A DNA stretch of 64,000 nt from positions 30,679 through 94,678 of the forward strand of contig BJOX01000297.1 in the NCBI GenBank assembly GCA_009731375.1. Reading direction: 5' to 3'. Both the position numbers and the translations under genes were made by a program. Numbering within the stretch: position 1 is the first letter of the stretch; every line of letters starts with the position of its first letter. The stretch comes from Paulinella micropora (taxonomy: Eukaryota; Cercozoa; Imbricatea; Euglyphida). Positions 36,882-47,964 of this stretch are shown in pieces. Under the pieces are notes generated by a model that saw nothing but the letters and a program-made list of their open reading frames with translations, had not been told where the DNA came from and searched no databases.

Positions 36882-37005
36882 CGTGAATATTTAATATTGC
36901 AATATTATTATTAATAAAAATCTGCAACATCGGTTATTAATGAATCTTAACTGACTCTGGCAGAACTGAGGATTGGTGAAGGACTCAGAGTCAGCCGCCG
37001 GGGGG
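36780..37005 (+). repeat. inverted repeat partner of 45395-45600
   Basis: From GGGACGATTAGGCCTAAGC to GACTCAGAGTCAGCCG, matching the reverse complement of 45395-45600. It ends in a poly-G run (37000-37022) just before an N gap (37026-37438). The missing sequence probably resembles 45060-45395. Confidence 0.85.
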
Positions 37006-37438
37006 GGGGGGGGGGGGGGGGGAAANNNNNNNNNNNNNNNNNNNNNNNNNNNNNNNNNNNNNNNNNNNNNNNNNNNNNNNNNNNNNNNNNNNNNNNNNNN
37101 NNNNNNNNNNNNNNNNNNNNNNNNNNNNNNNNNNNNNNNNNNNNNNNNNNNNNNNNNNNNNNNNNNNNNNNNNNNNNNNNNNNNNNNNNNNNNNNNNNNN
37201 NNNNNNNNNNNNNNNNNNNNNNNNNNNNNNNNNNNNNNNNNNNNNNNNNNNNNNNNNNNNNNNNNNNNNNNNNNNNNNNNNNNNNNNNNNNNNNNNNNNN
37301 NNNNNNNNNNNNNNNNNNNNNNNNNNNNNNNNNNNNNNNNNNNNNNNNNNNNNNNNNNNNNNNNNNNNNNNNNNNNNNNNNNNNNNNNNNNNNNNNNNNN
37401 NNNNNNNNNNNNNNNNNNNNNNNNNNNNNNNNNNNNNN
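37006..37438. other. poly-G run and assembly gap
   Basis: A G homopolymer followed by 413 N. Confidence 0.95.
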
Positions 37439-37560
37439 GGGGGGTAAACGGACAGTAACAATCACAAAGAAACATTTACAAATCGCCGCTGATTCTCAAA
37501 ACTGCCGCTGATTCACGCGTGTACTGTAATAATAATGTATAAACAAATAAAATAAAGTAA
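37439..37560. repeat. repeat shared with 43570-43660 and 44867-44955
   Basis: Begins in a G run, then TAAACGGACAGTAACAATCA, AATCGCCGCTGATTCTC and TTCACGCGTGTA. The same order occurs twice near 43.6 and 44.9 kb, again right after a G run and before AAT repeats. Confidence 0.85.
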
Positions 37561-37599
37561 TGAAAAAAAAGTAACAGTAATATTGATAGTCACGGCCAA

Positions 37600-40282
37600 C
37601 ATTTCGATGAATTCTCATAACGAAACTGAAATTGTCCGGCGGCGTGAATCACGGTGGGTGGGCCATGGCAAAGAGGAGCGCCAAAACGTGAGCGGATACT
37701 GACGACGCCATCACGCACAGCTTCAAAGAAAAAGAATCTACTTCTGATTGCTTCCAAAGTTTTCACTTCGAACGAACGGGGAAGTTCAAGTGGTGTAGGA
37801 ACGCGGTCGAGCTTGATAGGGAAAACACGCGAGCACCTTTTCTTGATGGCGGCGATAAGTTCATCAACAGTGTGCCACGATTTATCTTCATTAAAAGCCA
37901 TGGCATTCAACATATGATGGATGACAGCCGCATGCCCATCACATAGAGAGCTTCCGTGATAAGCTGCGAAAAAAAACCATCGAAGCCTGACAAGATGATA
38001 CTTCGCTTTCAAAGTGCCTATGCGTAGGAGAGATAGCACATGAATCAACATTAATTTGCAAGAAAAGGCAATGCACAATACAGACTTACTGAAAAATGCG
38101 ATGGTCGAAGAAATCTTGAAGTGATTGGGGCCACCGTCCGAAAAATGTCCACGCCTCGCAAAGTGGACTTGCTTTCTCCGTAACGACCTTCTGGATCCTT
38201 TCAAACGCCTTCAGGAAAGCTTCGTGGACATAAGCGAAATTATTTTTTACTTCCTCACTACCTTCACAAACTACATCTATATACTCCCACTCCACGCACT
38301 GAGCGGTCGCGTTCCAGTAAAAACAAACAAACACAAGGTCGATTGCTCTGTTCTCATTACCCATGGCGAATTTCGTAAAATCAATAATGATCACAACCTT
38401 TCCGCCCCCGTCCTTTAATTCTCTCCTTAGTTTAGGCAATTGAGAAGAATGCCACTTTTTGACCATAGTAACATTGAAGTTCGAACTGGCCAACCTTCTT
38501 CTTTAATTTCTTGAGCTCCTTTGCTTCTGACTCAGACAAACCATCCAGGCCCTTAACATTCGCTTTCTTTTGAAGCTTTGAGAAAGAAGCTAGGACCTTA
38601 TCAGCTTCTCTGCAATGCGGGCACCTGGGCCAATATGAATGGCAATGAGCAACGCACCAAAATTGTGTGTCTATTGCATTAAGGAACTCGGCAGGCCCTG
38701 GTGGGTGGATAGACTTGGCCTGCCCGGGCCCCCTGACTACTGAAAGAACATTACGATGCAGTTGTGGCAGCGTATCCCCGCGACCGAAAAGGCACTGTAA
38801 TATACCAAGGGTGAAATTGTCATACCAAGCCTTGCGATGAATAACTACTAGCGGGCGTTTTCTTAGCCAAAGTGTAACCATTACCCTCGAAATCTCAAAA
38901 ATCTCCTTGGTGTATCGAGTTGCATGATATATCCTAAGATTGTCAGTTAAACGCTTGGGCAGTCTGGAAAGAGTTCCTGCATGGGCGGCGGCTCGCAAAG
39001 AGCAGACACCAGGGCAATTAGTGCATGCATTCAAGGAGCTAGGCTCCAAGAGACCAACAGTACACGTCTTGGCAAAAGCAGCCAGTTCCTGCTCTCTGCC
39101 CAGTTCGGGTGTCAGCAGCGCTAGCGTTGTATCTGAAACGTAAACAGGCATAATCATTATGTATTACCAATTGCAAGCCAAGTTGCTTACCTTCGCTTTG
39201 CGCAGGTGTTGAAGATTCATTCACGGTCGGCGCAGGTACCTGCGCTGTTTGAAGCTTCTAATTCAAATAATGTAAAATGTATGATCATTGTTGAGCGAAG
39301 GCTAGGAAGTTCAAACAATAGAGCAGAAGTACCAAAGGGCATGTTACGTTCCGCTTTTTTCCCTTCTGAGGACGATAACCATGAAAACGCTGCACTGAGG
39401 ATGGCATTTGTCAGCACTTTGCGCGCCCGGCTTGCGATGGGCTGTATCGTCAGTCATGATGACACCACACCTGAAAAAAATTCAGAGAACATTTATCAAG
39501 GTTTGCCAGTCTGAGAGTAAGACACTTTCAGAGTCTTTTGCTTCTTCCTTTGTGCCTGTCGTTCACCTGTTGTTTCTCCGTCCACACTCTCGGCGTACTT
39601 GAACTTATCGTGAGTGAGCATGTTGTAGTCGTGAGCCTGCTTAAGTTCCTCCTGTCCGCGTTTATGGTTGCGTTTAGATTGAGTAAAGTGAGTTGGAACC
39701 GCAGCAGGAGGAGTCGAGTCTAGAATTGAAAGCGCAGAGCGATTATACAACTGTCTGTCAATCTCGGGGAGAGCAACGGTAGCATATGACAGCTTGAAGT
39801 CAAGCCATGTAAAGAACCTAGATTTTCTCAAGCGAAAAGACTCTCCAGAAAGAATCGTAACTCCAGAAGGGGGTGGGCACTGTAGGCGTAAGAAATTCAA
39901 AAAACCGAAATATTCGTATGAGTTATGCGAGCGCGAGAGCGGTGCAGATGGTCGGCACATCTTGTCCAGTTTTCATATCTTTTCGCACGAGCAAGTCGGA
40001 CCTCTGACTGAGACACGTTGGCAAAGGAAGCAAGAAATCATTAGAAATATGCGTGTGTCCAGACATAGCAAGAGCCAGAAGTGGCGCTCGCATGCTTGCG
40101 CCATGAGCAGGCAAAGTGAGTAGAACATCTCTGAAGTTTAGAGCAACATTCGCCAAAGACTCCAAGTCCAACTTAGGATCCGCATCCAGCTCAAAAGCGA
40201 TGCGCGCAGGAACAGCGATAGTTCGTGGAACTATGGGAATTATCTAACCGGAAAGAAAAATAAAACAGAAAAATTTCATCTA

Positions 40283-40319
<37 letters not shown>

Positions 40320-40494
40320 TTTTCTTCTTCTTCTTCTACTACTACCACTACTACCACTACTACCACTACTACTACTACTACTACTGCTACTACTAGTACT
40401 ACTATTACTACGACTACTACGACTACTACGACTACTACTACTTCTGCTGCTGCTGCTATAACTAGTATTGCTACAACTTGTTATCACTACAGTA

Positions 40495-40551
<57 letters not shown>

Positions 40552-40675
40552 GCTACTGCACTACTACCACTACTACTACCACTACTACTACTACGACTAC
40601 TACTACTACGTATATTATGACAAGCTATAGTATTGCTACTATTGTTATAACTATTATAACTATAGTTAGTATTGT

Positions 40676-40740
<65 letters not shown>

Positions 40741-41385
40741 GTACTTTTACTCAAGGTATTTGCCAGTACACAATATCAATATTAGTGCTGGTGTGCAAGG
40801 TATATGTGTGATACGTATGATGTATAGCAACAAAACATAAACAAAAGAACAAAAAGGGAGGAAGTAATAAGTACGTAGAAATGAAAAGAAACAAAACATC
40901 AGAAACGAAGCTGCGAATTACAAACACTCACACACAAATTATGTGAAGAACAAGGAAAAGACAGAACTATGAATTTACCTGCTGTGAAACGTTAACAGCG
41001 TTGGATCCACCCGAAGGTTGTTTCTTACTTGTCACACAGCTCTCTGGCTTCGAATTCGAATTTGCCACATGGACTGCTTCTTTGGGGTCTGCAAGGAAGG
41101 CGTAGCTTTGTACTAATCTTTTGACCTACCATGATGAGTCAGTCTATAGTCAAGCGTGAGAGTAAAGAAATGAGATTGGAAAAGCTTCTTTGAGCATTGA
41201 AGTGGCGCAGTGATGATAATCATCGCATCATCAAGACTGAGCATCAACAGAGACGTCGAAGGTAGCAAAATACAAATGTATTCTTTCACAATTTCAGACT
41301 GGTCTGACCCTTGTTCTTCGTTCAAGCTGAGCCTTGATTGCGAGTTGGATTGACTCGTCCCTTCGGCGACATTTTTCGTCGGGAA
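37600..41385 (-). CDS. multi-exon protein of unknown function, possibly DDE transposase-derived
   Basis: Minus-strand coding blocks: 41113-41385 (LLPSTSLLMLSLDDAMIIIT), 40982-41104 (KPESCVTSKKQPSGG, GT donor), 39960-40235 (IAVPARIAFELDADPKLDLE), 39496-39960, 38490-39133, 38090-38490 and 37600-37986. Good joins include 39134-39190 and 37987-38089, both GT-AG. The last exons hold CVAHCHSYWPRCPHC, VVIIIDFTKFAMGNENRAI and WFFFAAYHGSSLCDGHAAVI. An iDF strand followed by W.ff..HG...cDg..a is reminiscent of transposases with an HGK-x-x-DG motif, but the expected second acidic residue before it is not obvious (FFGRWPQSLQD). Frame changes near 38490 and 39980 are unresolved. It could be a decayed transposase or a host gene derived from one. 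Confidence 0.5.
40280..40742. repeat. (CTA)n / (CTT)n microsatellite in intron
   Basis: CTA arrays with CTT, CTG and irregular patches, lying between the coding block ending 40235 and the donor at 40981 of the minus-strand gene. It is therefore intronic. Confidence 0.95.
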
Positions 41386-41690
41386 GACCTTTGTTGGTCT
41401 TGTCTCACAATCTATCAGCTGGTCTTTTGTGTGAAAAATTTAGCTGGATGGTTCGGAAGGTTTCTAACGGTCCGTTCACGTACAGTTCAGGTGCGTGCAC
41501 AATGCTTTGAATTACCGTGAAATTTGTTGGCAATTCTCTCTCGAGTCCCTTGGTGCACTCAAAATAAAGGAGCCAACCCAAAATCAAACTATGAAGTCTT
41601 CTCTCTCCCCTGATGGTCATATACAATCAACCAGATTTTCTTATAAGTATGCTTTGTATATAATATGTAGGTCCTGGTCAGTAATGATCA
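41386..41690. other. putative divergent intergenic region
   Basis: Lies between the 5' side of the minus-strand gene and the first coding block of the plus-strand gene. No element is recognised; first exons of either gene could be hidden here. Confidence 0.4.
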
Positions 41691-41699
41691 GGCTAGTCA

Positions 41700-42483
41700 G
41701 GGAGGAAAATATGTCCACACGATCGCGAAGTCGAGTGAAACGAACAGCGAGGTTACTAAGGCAGACGACGATGTACCTGCGCCGGCGCTGGCAGAGAAGC
41801 AGAAGTCTACCAACGATCAGCAAACGACTGCATCAACACGTATTTTCCAGGGGAAAATGAATACGGTAATGCATTTGTTTTCTTTGTCTCATTGTTATGC
41901 ATGCAGTGTTACAGGTGTTTGCGAGGATTTATCCTTCCACATCGATAACGACGAGAAAAAGACACGCAAACCCCACAGCGTGTTGGTGACCAACATGACG
42001 CGTCATGGCTGGGTAGGTGATGAAAAGTTTTATATTACATTTATGTTTTCTTTGTTTAGTCTCAGCCTTTGCAGCCGTTTGAAGAGCCTGTGTCATGCCT
42101 GGTCTCAGTCAAAGGAGCAAAACAAGTTTCAGGTACGTAGTCTTATCATCACTGATATACTTTATGCTGTTGTTGACAGGCTGGATCATGGCTGTCATCT
42201 GGTACAAGTGCAAGCTCAGCAAACAAGCGGGAATTTACTTGCATTGCAGCGACTTTGAGGTCCTCGTCGCCACCGACGACGAAACTGATTCTTTAGGTGT
42301 AACCCTCAAGGAGTATCACCTCTCAGCAGTCAAAGAAGACGTTCCACTGAAGCCCCTTCCGGCCGACTGGAAGACTTTGCCGAAGAAGGAGGTTCTAGCG
42401 CATCTCCTCCAGAAAGGTTACCTAGCGATAGCACTCATGCATGATACAATTTCGATCATCCATACATACTATTATACATACTA

Positions 42484-42571
<88 letters not shown>

Positions 42572-42595
42572 CGTAATANNNNNNNNNNNNNNNNN

Positions 42596-42639
<44 letters not shown>

Positions 42640-42670
42640 CTAGCTATAGTAGTAGTAGTAGTAGTAGTAC

Positions 42671-42721
<51 letters not shown>

Positions 42722-42735
42722 TAGTAGTAGTAGTG

Positions 42736-42787
<52 letters not shown>

Positions 42788-43574
42788 GTTAGTAGTTAGT
42801 AGTTAGTAGTTAGTAGTTAGTAGTTAGTAGTGTAGTTAGTAGTTAGTAGTTAGTANNNNNNNNNNGCTCTCTCGCTCTCTCGCTCTCTCGTGTTCGTGTA
42901 TATGTTTTCTTTGTTTTGTTTGTCTGTTTGTTTGTTTTTTTCACAATCATGATTACATAACAGCCTTGGAGAGACGATCGGTAGATGTCGGTCCCGGTGC
43001 CGTGCAGTTTGCCAACAAGGAGCATCAGATGCAAGCTTGGTCGAAATATGCTCGGAAAGAGAATGACGACTTGACGTCTCGTCTGGCGGCTTCTCACGCA
43101 TTGGTAGCCAGCTTTGAAGGTACTCGTGAGATTGAGTTTGTGATTCTTGTCGAAAGACCTTGTCTGCCTATTTTTGTAGCTGCCCTCCAGCAAGAAAGAG
43201 AGCAAGTTGCTTCCCTCAACGCAAAGCTTGCGCATTGCAGGACAAAGATCAGACACAAGAAACGACTAGAGACAGCGAAGTCAGAATTGAACAAGAAGAG
43301 AAAGTTAAACTGCGAAGCGAAAAGTCAATATGAAAAGCTTGAATCCGATTGGTTGAAAGAACAGGAGGCTCATAAAGATAACCTCCAAAAAAGCATGAAT
43401 CTTCAGAAAGAAACTAGTCAGTTGAAGCAAAAATTAGAAGAGAGAGACAAGAAAATCAAATATCTTGAAAATGAAATTCATAAACCATACTGTGTTATAA
43501 TATTAGCAAGAAATTATAGGCACTTGAAGGTGAAAGTAGTTGTGATGGGAGGAGGGGGCCGGGGGGGGGGGTAA
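41700..43574 (+). CDS. coiled-coil protein of unknown function
   Basis: Plus-strand coding blocks: 41700-41860 (AKSSETNSEVTKADDDVPAP), 41905-42019 (CEDLSFHIDNDEKKTRKPHS), 42062-42132 (PFEEPVSCLVSVKGAKQVS), 42180-42416 (GWIMAVIWYKCKLSKQAGIY; FEVLVATDDETDSLG), and after a microsatellite intron 42964-43115 plus 43182-43490. GT-AG introns join the 42.0-42.4 kb blocks in phase, and a ~64-nt intron joins the last two (ASFE-AALQQEREQ). The C-terminal ~110 residues are strongly charged heptad-like sequence (NLQKETSQLKQKLEERDKK), a predicted coiled coil. I recognise no enzyme or motor domain. The 41860-41905 junction did not keep frame in my reading, and the 3' end is blurred by a poly-G run and a duplication. 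Confidence 0.5.
42486..42855. repeat. (TAG)n microsatellite with gaps
   Basis: TAG arrays with N gaps at 42579-42595 and 42856-42865, ending in TAGTTAGTAGT units. It lies in the intron before the coiled-coil exons. Confidence 0.95.
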
Positions 43575-43663
43575 ACAGAAAATAGTAACAATCACAAAGA
43601 AAACAAAATCGCCGCTGATTCTCAAAACTGCCGCTGGTTCACGCGTGTAGTGTAATGATAATG

Positions 43664-43713
<50 letters not shown>

Positions 43714-43714
43714 N
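42866..43714. repeat. duplicated block, copy 1 (coiled-coil exons)
   Basis: From GCTCTCTCGCTCTCTCG to the AAT array at 43660-43714. Sequence-identical, as far as I compared, with 44164-45010. Confidence 0.95.
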
Positions 43715-44140
43715 NNNNNNNNNNNNNNNNNNNNNNNNNNNNNNNNNNNNNNNNNNNNNNNNNNNNNNNNNNNNNNNNNNNNNNNNNNNNNNNNNNNNNN
43801 NNNNNNNNNNNNNNNNNNNNNNNNNNNNNNNNNNNNNNNNNNNNNNNNNNNNNNNNNNNNNNNNNNNNNNNNNNNNNNNNNNNNNNNNNNNNNNNNNNNN
43901 NNNNNNNNNNNNNNNNNNNNNNNNNNNNNNNNNNNNNNNNNNNNNNNNNNNNNNNNNNNNNNNNNNNNNNNNNNNNNNNNNNNNNNNNNNNNNNNNNNNN
44001 NNNNNNNNNNNNNNNNNNNNNNNNNNNNNNNNNNNNNNNNNNNNNNNNNNNNNNNNNNNNNNNNNNNNNNNNNNNNNNNNNNNNNNNNNNNNNNNNNNNN
44101 NNNNNNNNNNNNNNNNNNNNNNNNNNNNNNNNNNNNNNNN
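43715..44140. other. assembly gap
   Basis: Run of 426 N between the two identical blocks. Confidence 0.98.
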
Positions 44141-44163
44141 TCTCTCTCTCTCTCTCTCTCTCG

Positions 44164-44960
44164 CTCTCTCGCTCTCTCGCTCTCTCGTGTTCGTGTATAT
44201 GTTTTCTTTGTTTTGTTTGTCTGTTTGTTTGTTTTTTTCACAATCATGATTACATAACAGCCTTGGAGAGACGATCGGTAGATGTCGGTCCCGGTGCCGT
44301 GCAGTTTGCCAACAAGGAGCATCAGATGCAAGCTTGGTCGAAATATGCTCGGAAAGAGAATGACGACTTGACGTCTCGTCTGGCGGCTTCTCACGCATTG
44401 GTAGCCAGCTTTGAAGGTACTCGTGAGATTGAGTTTGTGATTCTTGTCGAAAGACCTTGTCTGCCTATTTTTGTAGCTGCCCTCCAGCAAGAAAGAGAGC
44501 AAGTTGCTTCCCTCAACGCAAAGCTTGCGCATTGCAGGACAAAGATCAGACACAAGAAACGACTAGAGACAGCGAAGTCAGAATTGAACAAGAAGAGAAA
44601 GTTAAACTGCGAAGCGAAAAGTCAATATGAAAAGCTTGAATCCGATTGGTTGAAAGAACAGGAGGCTCATAAAGATAACCTCCAAAAAAGCATGAATCTT
44701 CAGAAAGAAACTAGTCAGTTGAAGCAAAAATTAGAAGAGAGAGACAAGAAAATCAAATATCTTGAAAATGAAATTCATAAACCATACTGTGTTATAATAT
44801 TAGCAAGAAATTATAGGCACTTGAAGGTGAAAGTAGTTGTGATGGGAGGAGGGGGCCGGGGGGGGGGGTAAACAGAAAATAGTAACAATCACAAAGAAAA
44901 CAAAATCGCCGCTGATTCTCAAAACTGCCGCTGGTTCACGCGTGTAGTGTAATGATAATG

Positions 44961-45010
<50 letters not shown>
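44164..45010. repeat. duplicated block, copy 2 (coiled-coil exons)
   Basis: Identical repeat of 42866-43714 on the far side of the gap. It encodes the same coiled-coil residues (44263-44871) with the same internal intron. An assembly duplication across the gap is the likeliest explanation. Confidence 0.95.
44263..44871 (+). pseudogene. second copy of the coiled-coil exons
   Basis: Same frame and residues as 42966-43574, beginning with the exon encoding ERRSVDVGPGAVQF, with the same ~64-nt intron. It has no upstream exons of its own. If the duplication is real it is an orphan exon pair; if not, it is an assembly artefact. Confidence 0.7.
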
Positions 45011-45012
<2 letters not shown>

Positions 45013-45394
45013 TAATAATAATAATAATAATAATAATAAATTTATTATTAAAACAAATCAGAACGAAGGCGGCGGCCCAAAGTCGTCCGTGTCAGCCCCC
45101 AAGTAATTCTCCCACGGGATTCCTGATTCGAAACTCCTGGCTCGGGGTAAGGACGATGCTGATCTCTGGGGGTGAGAGCTGCGGCGCAAACGTCGACTGA
45201 CTTCCCATATGCGACGCAAACGTGAGACTTCCCATGTAGGAAGGAGCTTGAGAGTGGCTGTGCGGCATCGCAGCAATAAAGGGTCTGTGCGATTCAGAGA
45301 GCCTCTGCCAGGGGTGTTGAAGGCGTGTTGAATTGGATCAAAGCTTGCATTTGCTAGTCGGTTAACTTCACCTTGAAGATCCCACCCCACCCCG
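45011..45394 (-). other. AAT array and unique segment next to inverted repeat
   Basis: (AAT)n to about 45045, then ~340 bp containing two near-copies of a CGCAAACGT(C)GACTGACTTCCCAT unit (45187-45235). A minus frame is open here (LQGEVNRLANASFDP) without a known domain. It is the probable equivalent of the sequence lost in the gap at 37026-37438. Confidence 0.5.
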
Positions 45395-45600
45395 GCTGCT
45401 GACTCTGAGTCCTTCACCAATCCTCAGTTCTGCCAGAGTCAGTTAAGATTCATTAATAACCGATGTTGCAGATTTTTATTAATGATAATATTATTAAATA
45501 TTCACGCTACGTGAGTGGACCCGTGAACGGTAGACGAGCCGTGAACTTCACGGAAAGAAAACGCCCCCGTGAACGGTGCCAAAGCTTAGGCCTAATCGTC
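45395..45600 (-). repeat. inverted repeat partner of 36780-37005
   Basis: Reverse-complement match to 36780-37005, including GACTCTGAGTCCTTCACCAA and GTGAACGGTGCCAAAGCTTA. The repeated CCGTGAACGG and GTGAAC.TCAC elements form short palindromes. Confidence 0.85.
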
Positions 45601-47486
45601 CCACGTGACTCGACTGCCCTGCAGTGTTGTGCTCAGCGTGATGCGAGGCGTTGTGCGTACCTGTGTCGATGCAGTAGGGGTTGAGCCTGACGAATCAGTC
45701 GGGGTTGCCGTCTGCGTTACCAAGATCGGCCTGAGTCCGAGGGAGCCAATTATCGGCGGAAATGGCGATGCGAAAGCTGGATCGGACATGGACAGTGCAC
45801 GATTGACCGTTGGGGCAGGTGGGCGTGATGCTAGCGATGGATGCGTTACGCCGGGGCAGGGGTGTCGCTCCACTTGCTAGACTTCCAGGGCGGGCAAACG
45901 GATCGACAGGGGTGCTTGAAGGTACCCTACTGATGGAGGGCAATGTTGTTCAAGAGAGGTCCGTAGTAAGAGGAGTAGACTTCCCTTCCTCTACTTCTTT
46001 AATTTCAGGAACTTTTTCTCTGAAGGCAGACGACCATGGTAAACGCCCAGGATGATAAAAGGGTCCAAGCATTTCCTCTTGTGCTCCCGAAGACGCGACA
46101 GTGGATCGTCGTGGCGCGTGTTGGCGAACATTCCACGTCACCAGGGGTAGGGCAGGCAGTGTGGGTACACTTGAAGAGCACGATGAGCAGCAAAGGGGAT
46201 GTTCTTGCTAGCTGATAAGGGGGTGACCCTAACACAAACAAAACCAGACACATACTGTGTTGGTTGGCTGCATAGAGTGTAGGAGAACAGAGAGACGACA
46301 CAGAAATGCAAAGACAGGTGAACGATCTGTCTCACATATGTGTTTGTTGCTGACCCCACGTTCGTTGAGTAGTACCTTCCTTGTAGGAGGTGCTTTCAAA
46401 TCGATCTGTCGACAGAGCACACAAAACTCGTGTGTGCAGTTTCCACTTGAAAGGAAAATTCGAATTGTGAGTTTGGATACAACCAAAAGGGATAAATACA
46501 CAACGAACTCTTATTAAAAGTCTCTATGGCTGCAAACAGCCCTAGTAACTCCTAAGAGTAGGTGAAATACCAGTAAATAGCTGAGAGGTCACTTCGTTTA
46601 TTTACGTAGATTTCTACTGGTTTGCAGACTTGGTTGCAACGTACGATCGTAGGTGAGCGTAGATTGTGATTTGGTGTTGGACAACACTTGAAGATGAATC
46701 TATGATGTACTTGAAGGAGGGCTTCAAGTCCAAGATATTGGTGTTCAAGTGGAAGTCCGAGATTTTCATTTGGGAAATCTCTCTAAGTCATGATGTAAAA
46801 CCTAGATCTGTACGACAAAAATGATTTTTCGGTTCTCTTGACTGTGTTCCCCAAAATTTACCGTAAACTGTGGATTTTCGGGAAATCGTGGAAAAAGGCA
46901 ATGGAGAAGGGGAAAATGGCAATTGCCGTAAAAACTTTGATTAAATCGTTTGAAGTCATTCCTGGACGAAATCGAAAGCTAGTTAGTAAAGTCGAAACGT
47001 CGTGCAGAGGAGAATCTAACGGATTGGTCAAACACAGTAAAATGTCAACGTTAGTGGTTTTGGCCGGTCGTTAAAGTGCTCAGTCTGATATCTTCTTTCT
47101 TCTTTCTTCTTCTTATTATTAATAAAGAGAAAAGACCTTTGAAAGAGAAAAGAAAAGAGAAAAGAAAAGAAAGGAAAAAGAAAAAGAAAACTAAAAAAGA
47201 AAAGAAAAACGAAAAAAGAAAACTTGAGAAAAACGAAAAAAGAAAAGCGAAAAGAAAGGAAAAAAGAAAAGGAAAAAGAAAAGAAAAGAACTTGAAGAAA
47301 AGAGAAGAAAAGACGACTGAGAAGAATGTGTATTAGATTGAGAGGAAGGGAGAGCCTCCGATAGGAAGAACACCGTGACGATAGTGCAGGATAGCGGGTC
47401 CTTTAGGGACATAGCTTGCAATCCGGAAATGCTACATGACGTTCAAGTCGGTGGCTCCCATAAGCCTAGTCACCGGAAACGGCGAG
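45601..47486. other. region without recognisable gene
   Basis: Several short frames on both strands but no domain. 47125-47325 is a GAAAA/GAAAGG purine tract. I see no RNA gene. Confidence 0.6.
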
Positions 47487-47894
47487 CAAACCAATTTATT
47501 TCAAACTAATTTCCATGTTTCCCAGTTTTTTCACGTCGTAGGTGCACTGGAAAATTTCATTTTTACAAATGCCATTTCCTTTTTTACCTATATCAGCTTG
47601 TATTTTTCTCACTCTGACCGTACGACTCATCCTTCCACTTCAACTCCCTCGCATCCGTTACTACGCAATCCAACACAACCAAAACCTATTCTACACCACA
47701 AACTTCCAACTCAGAATCTTCGTCGGAAGCACAGCTCCAAAGCCCTGGAGACCATACACATACCTTACCCTTTACCCATCCTTTGCCCTTTCACTTGAAC
47801 TGAAACTTGCACTTACTTAACCTTTTGCAAAGGGGTGAGCACGGTCACTCGTGGTCTGGTAAACCCCTGTTATTAAATAACTATTTCCTGAAAG
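47487..47894 (+). repeat. 5' direct repeat (pseudo-LTR) of Penelope-like element
   Basis: 408 bp from CAAACC(A/T)ATTTATTTCAAAC to CTATTTCCTGAAAG, with only a few substitutions relative to 54758-55166. After it, GTCTGTTTCCAACAGAC (47940-47956) forms a perfect 7-bp hairpin just before ORF1. Confidence 0.9.
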
Positions 47895-47964
47895 TTAAAT
47901 CTGCATCTTTGTCCCTGCTTAGGGTTCGGGATTCGACACGTCTGTTTCCAACAGACCGCCTACG

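Noticed and set aside
45601-46500. Genes in several overlapping 80-100 codon frames
   Set aside because: The frames overlap on both strands with no domain, splice-consistent exons or repeats of known proteins.
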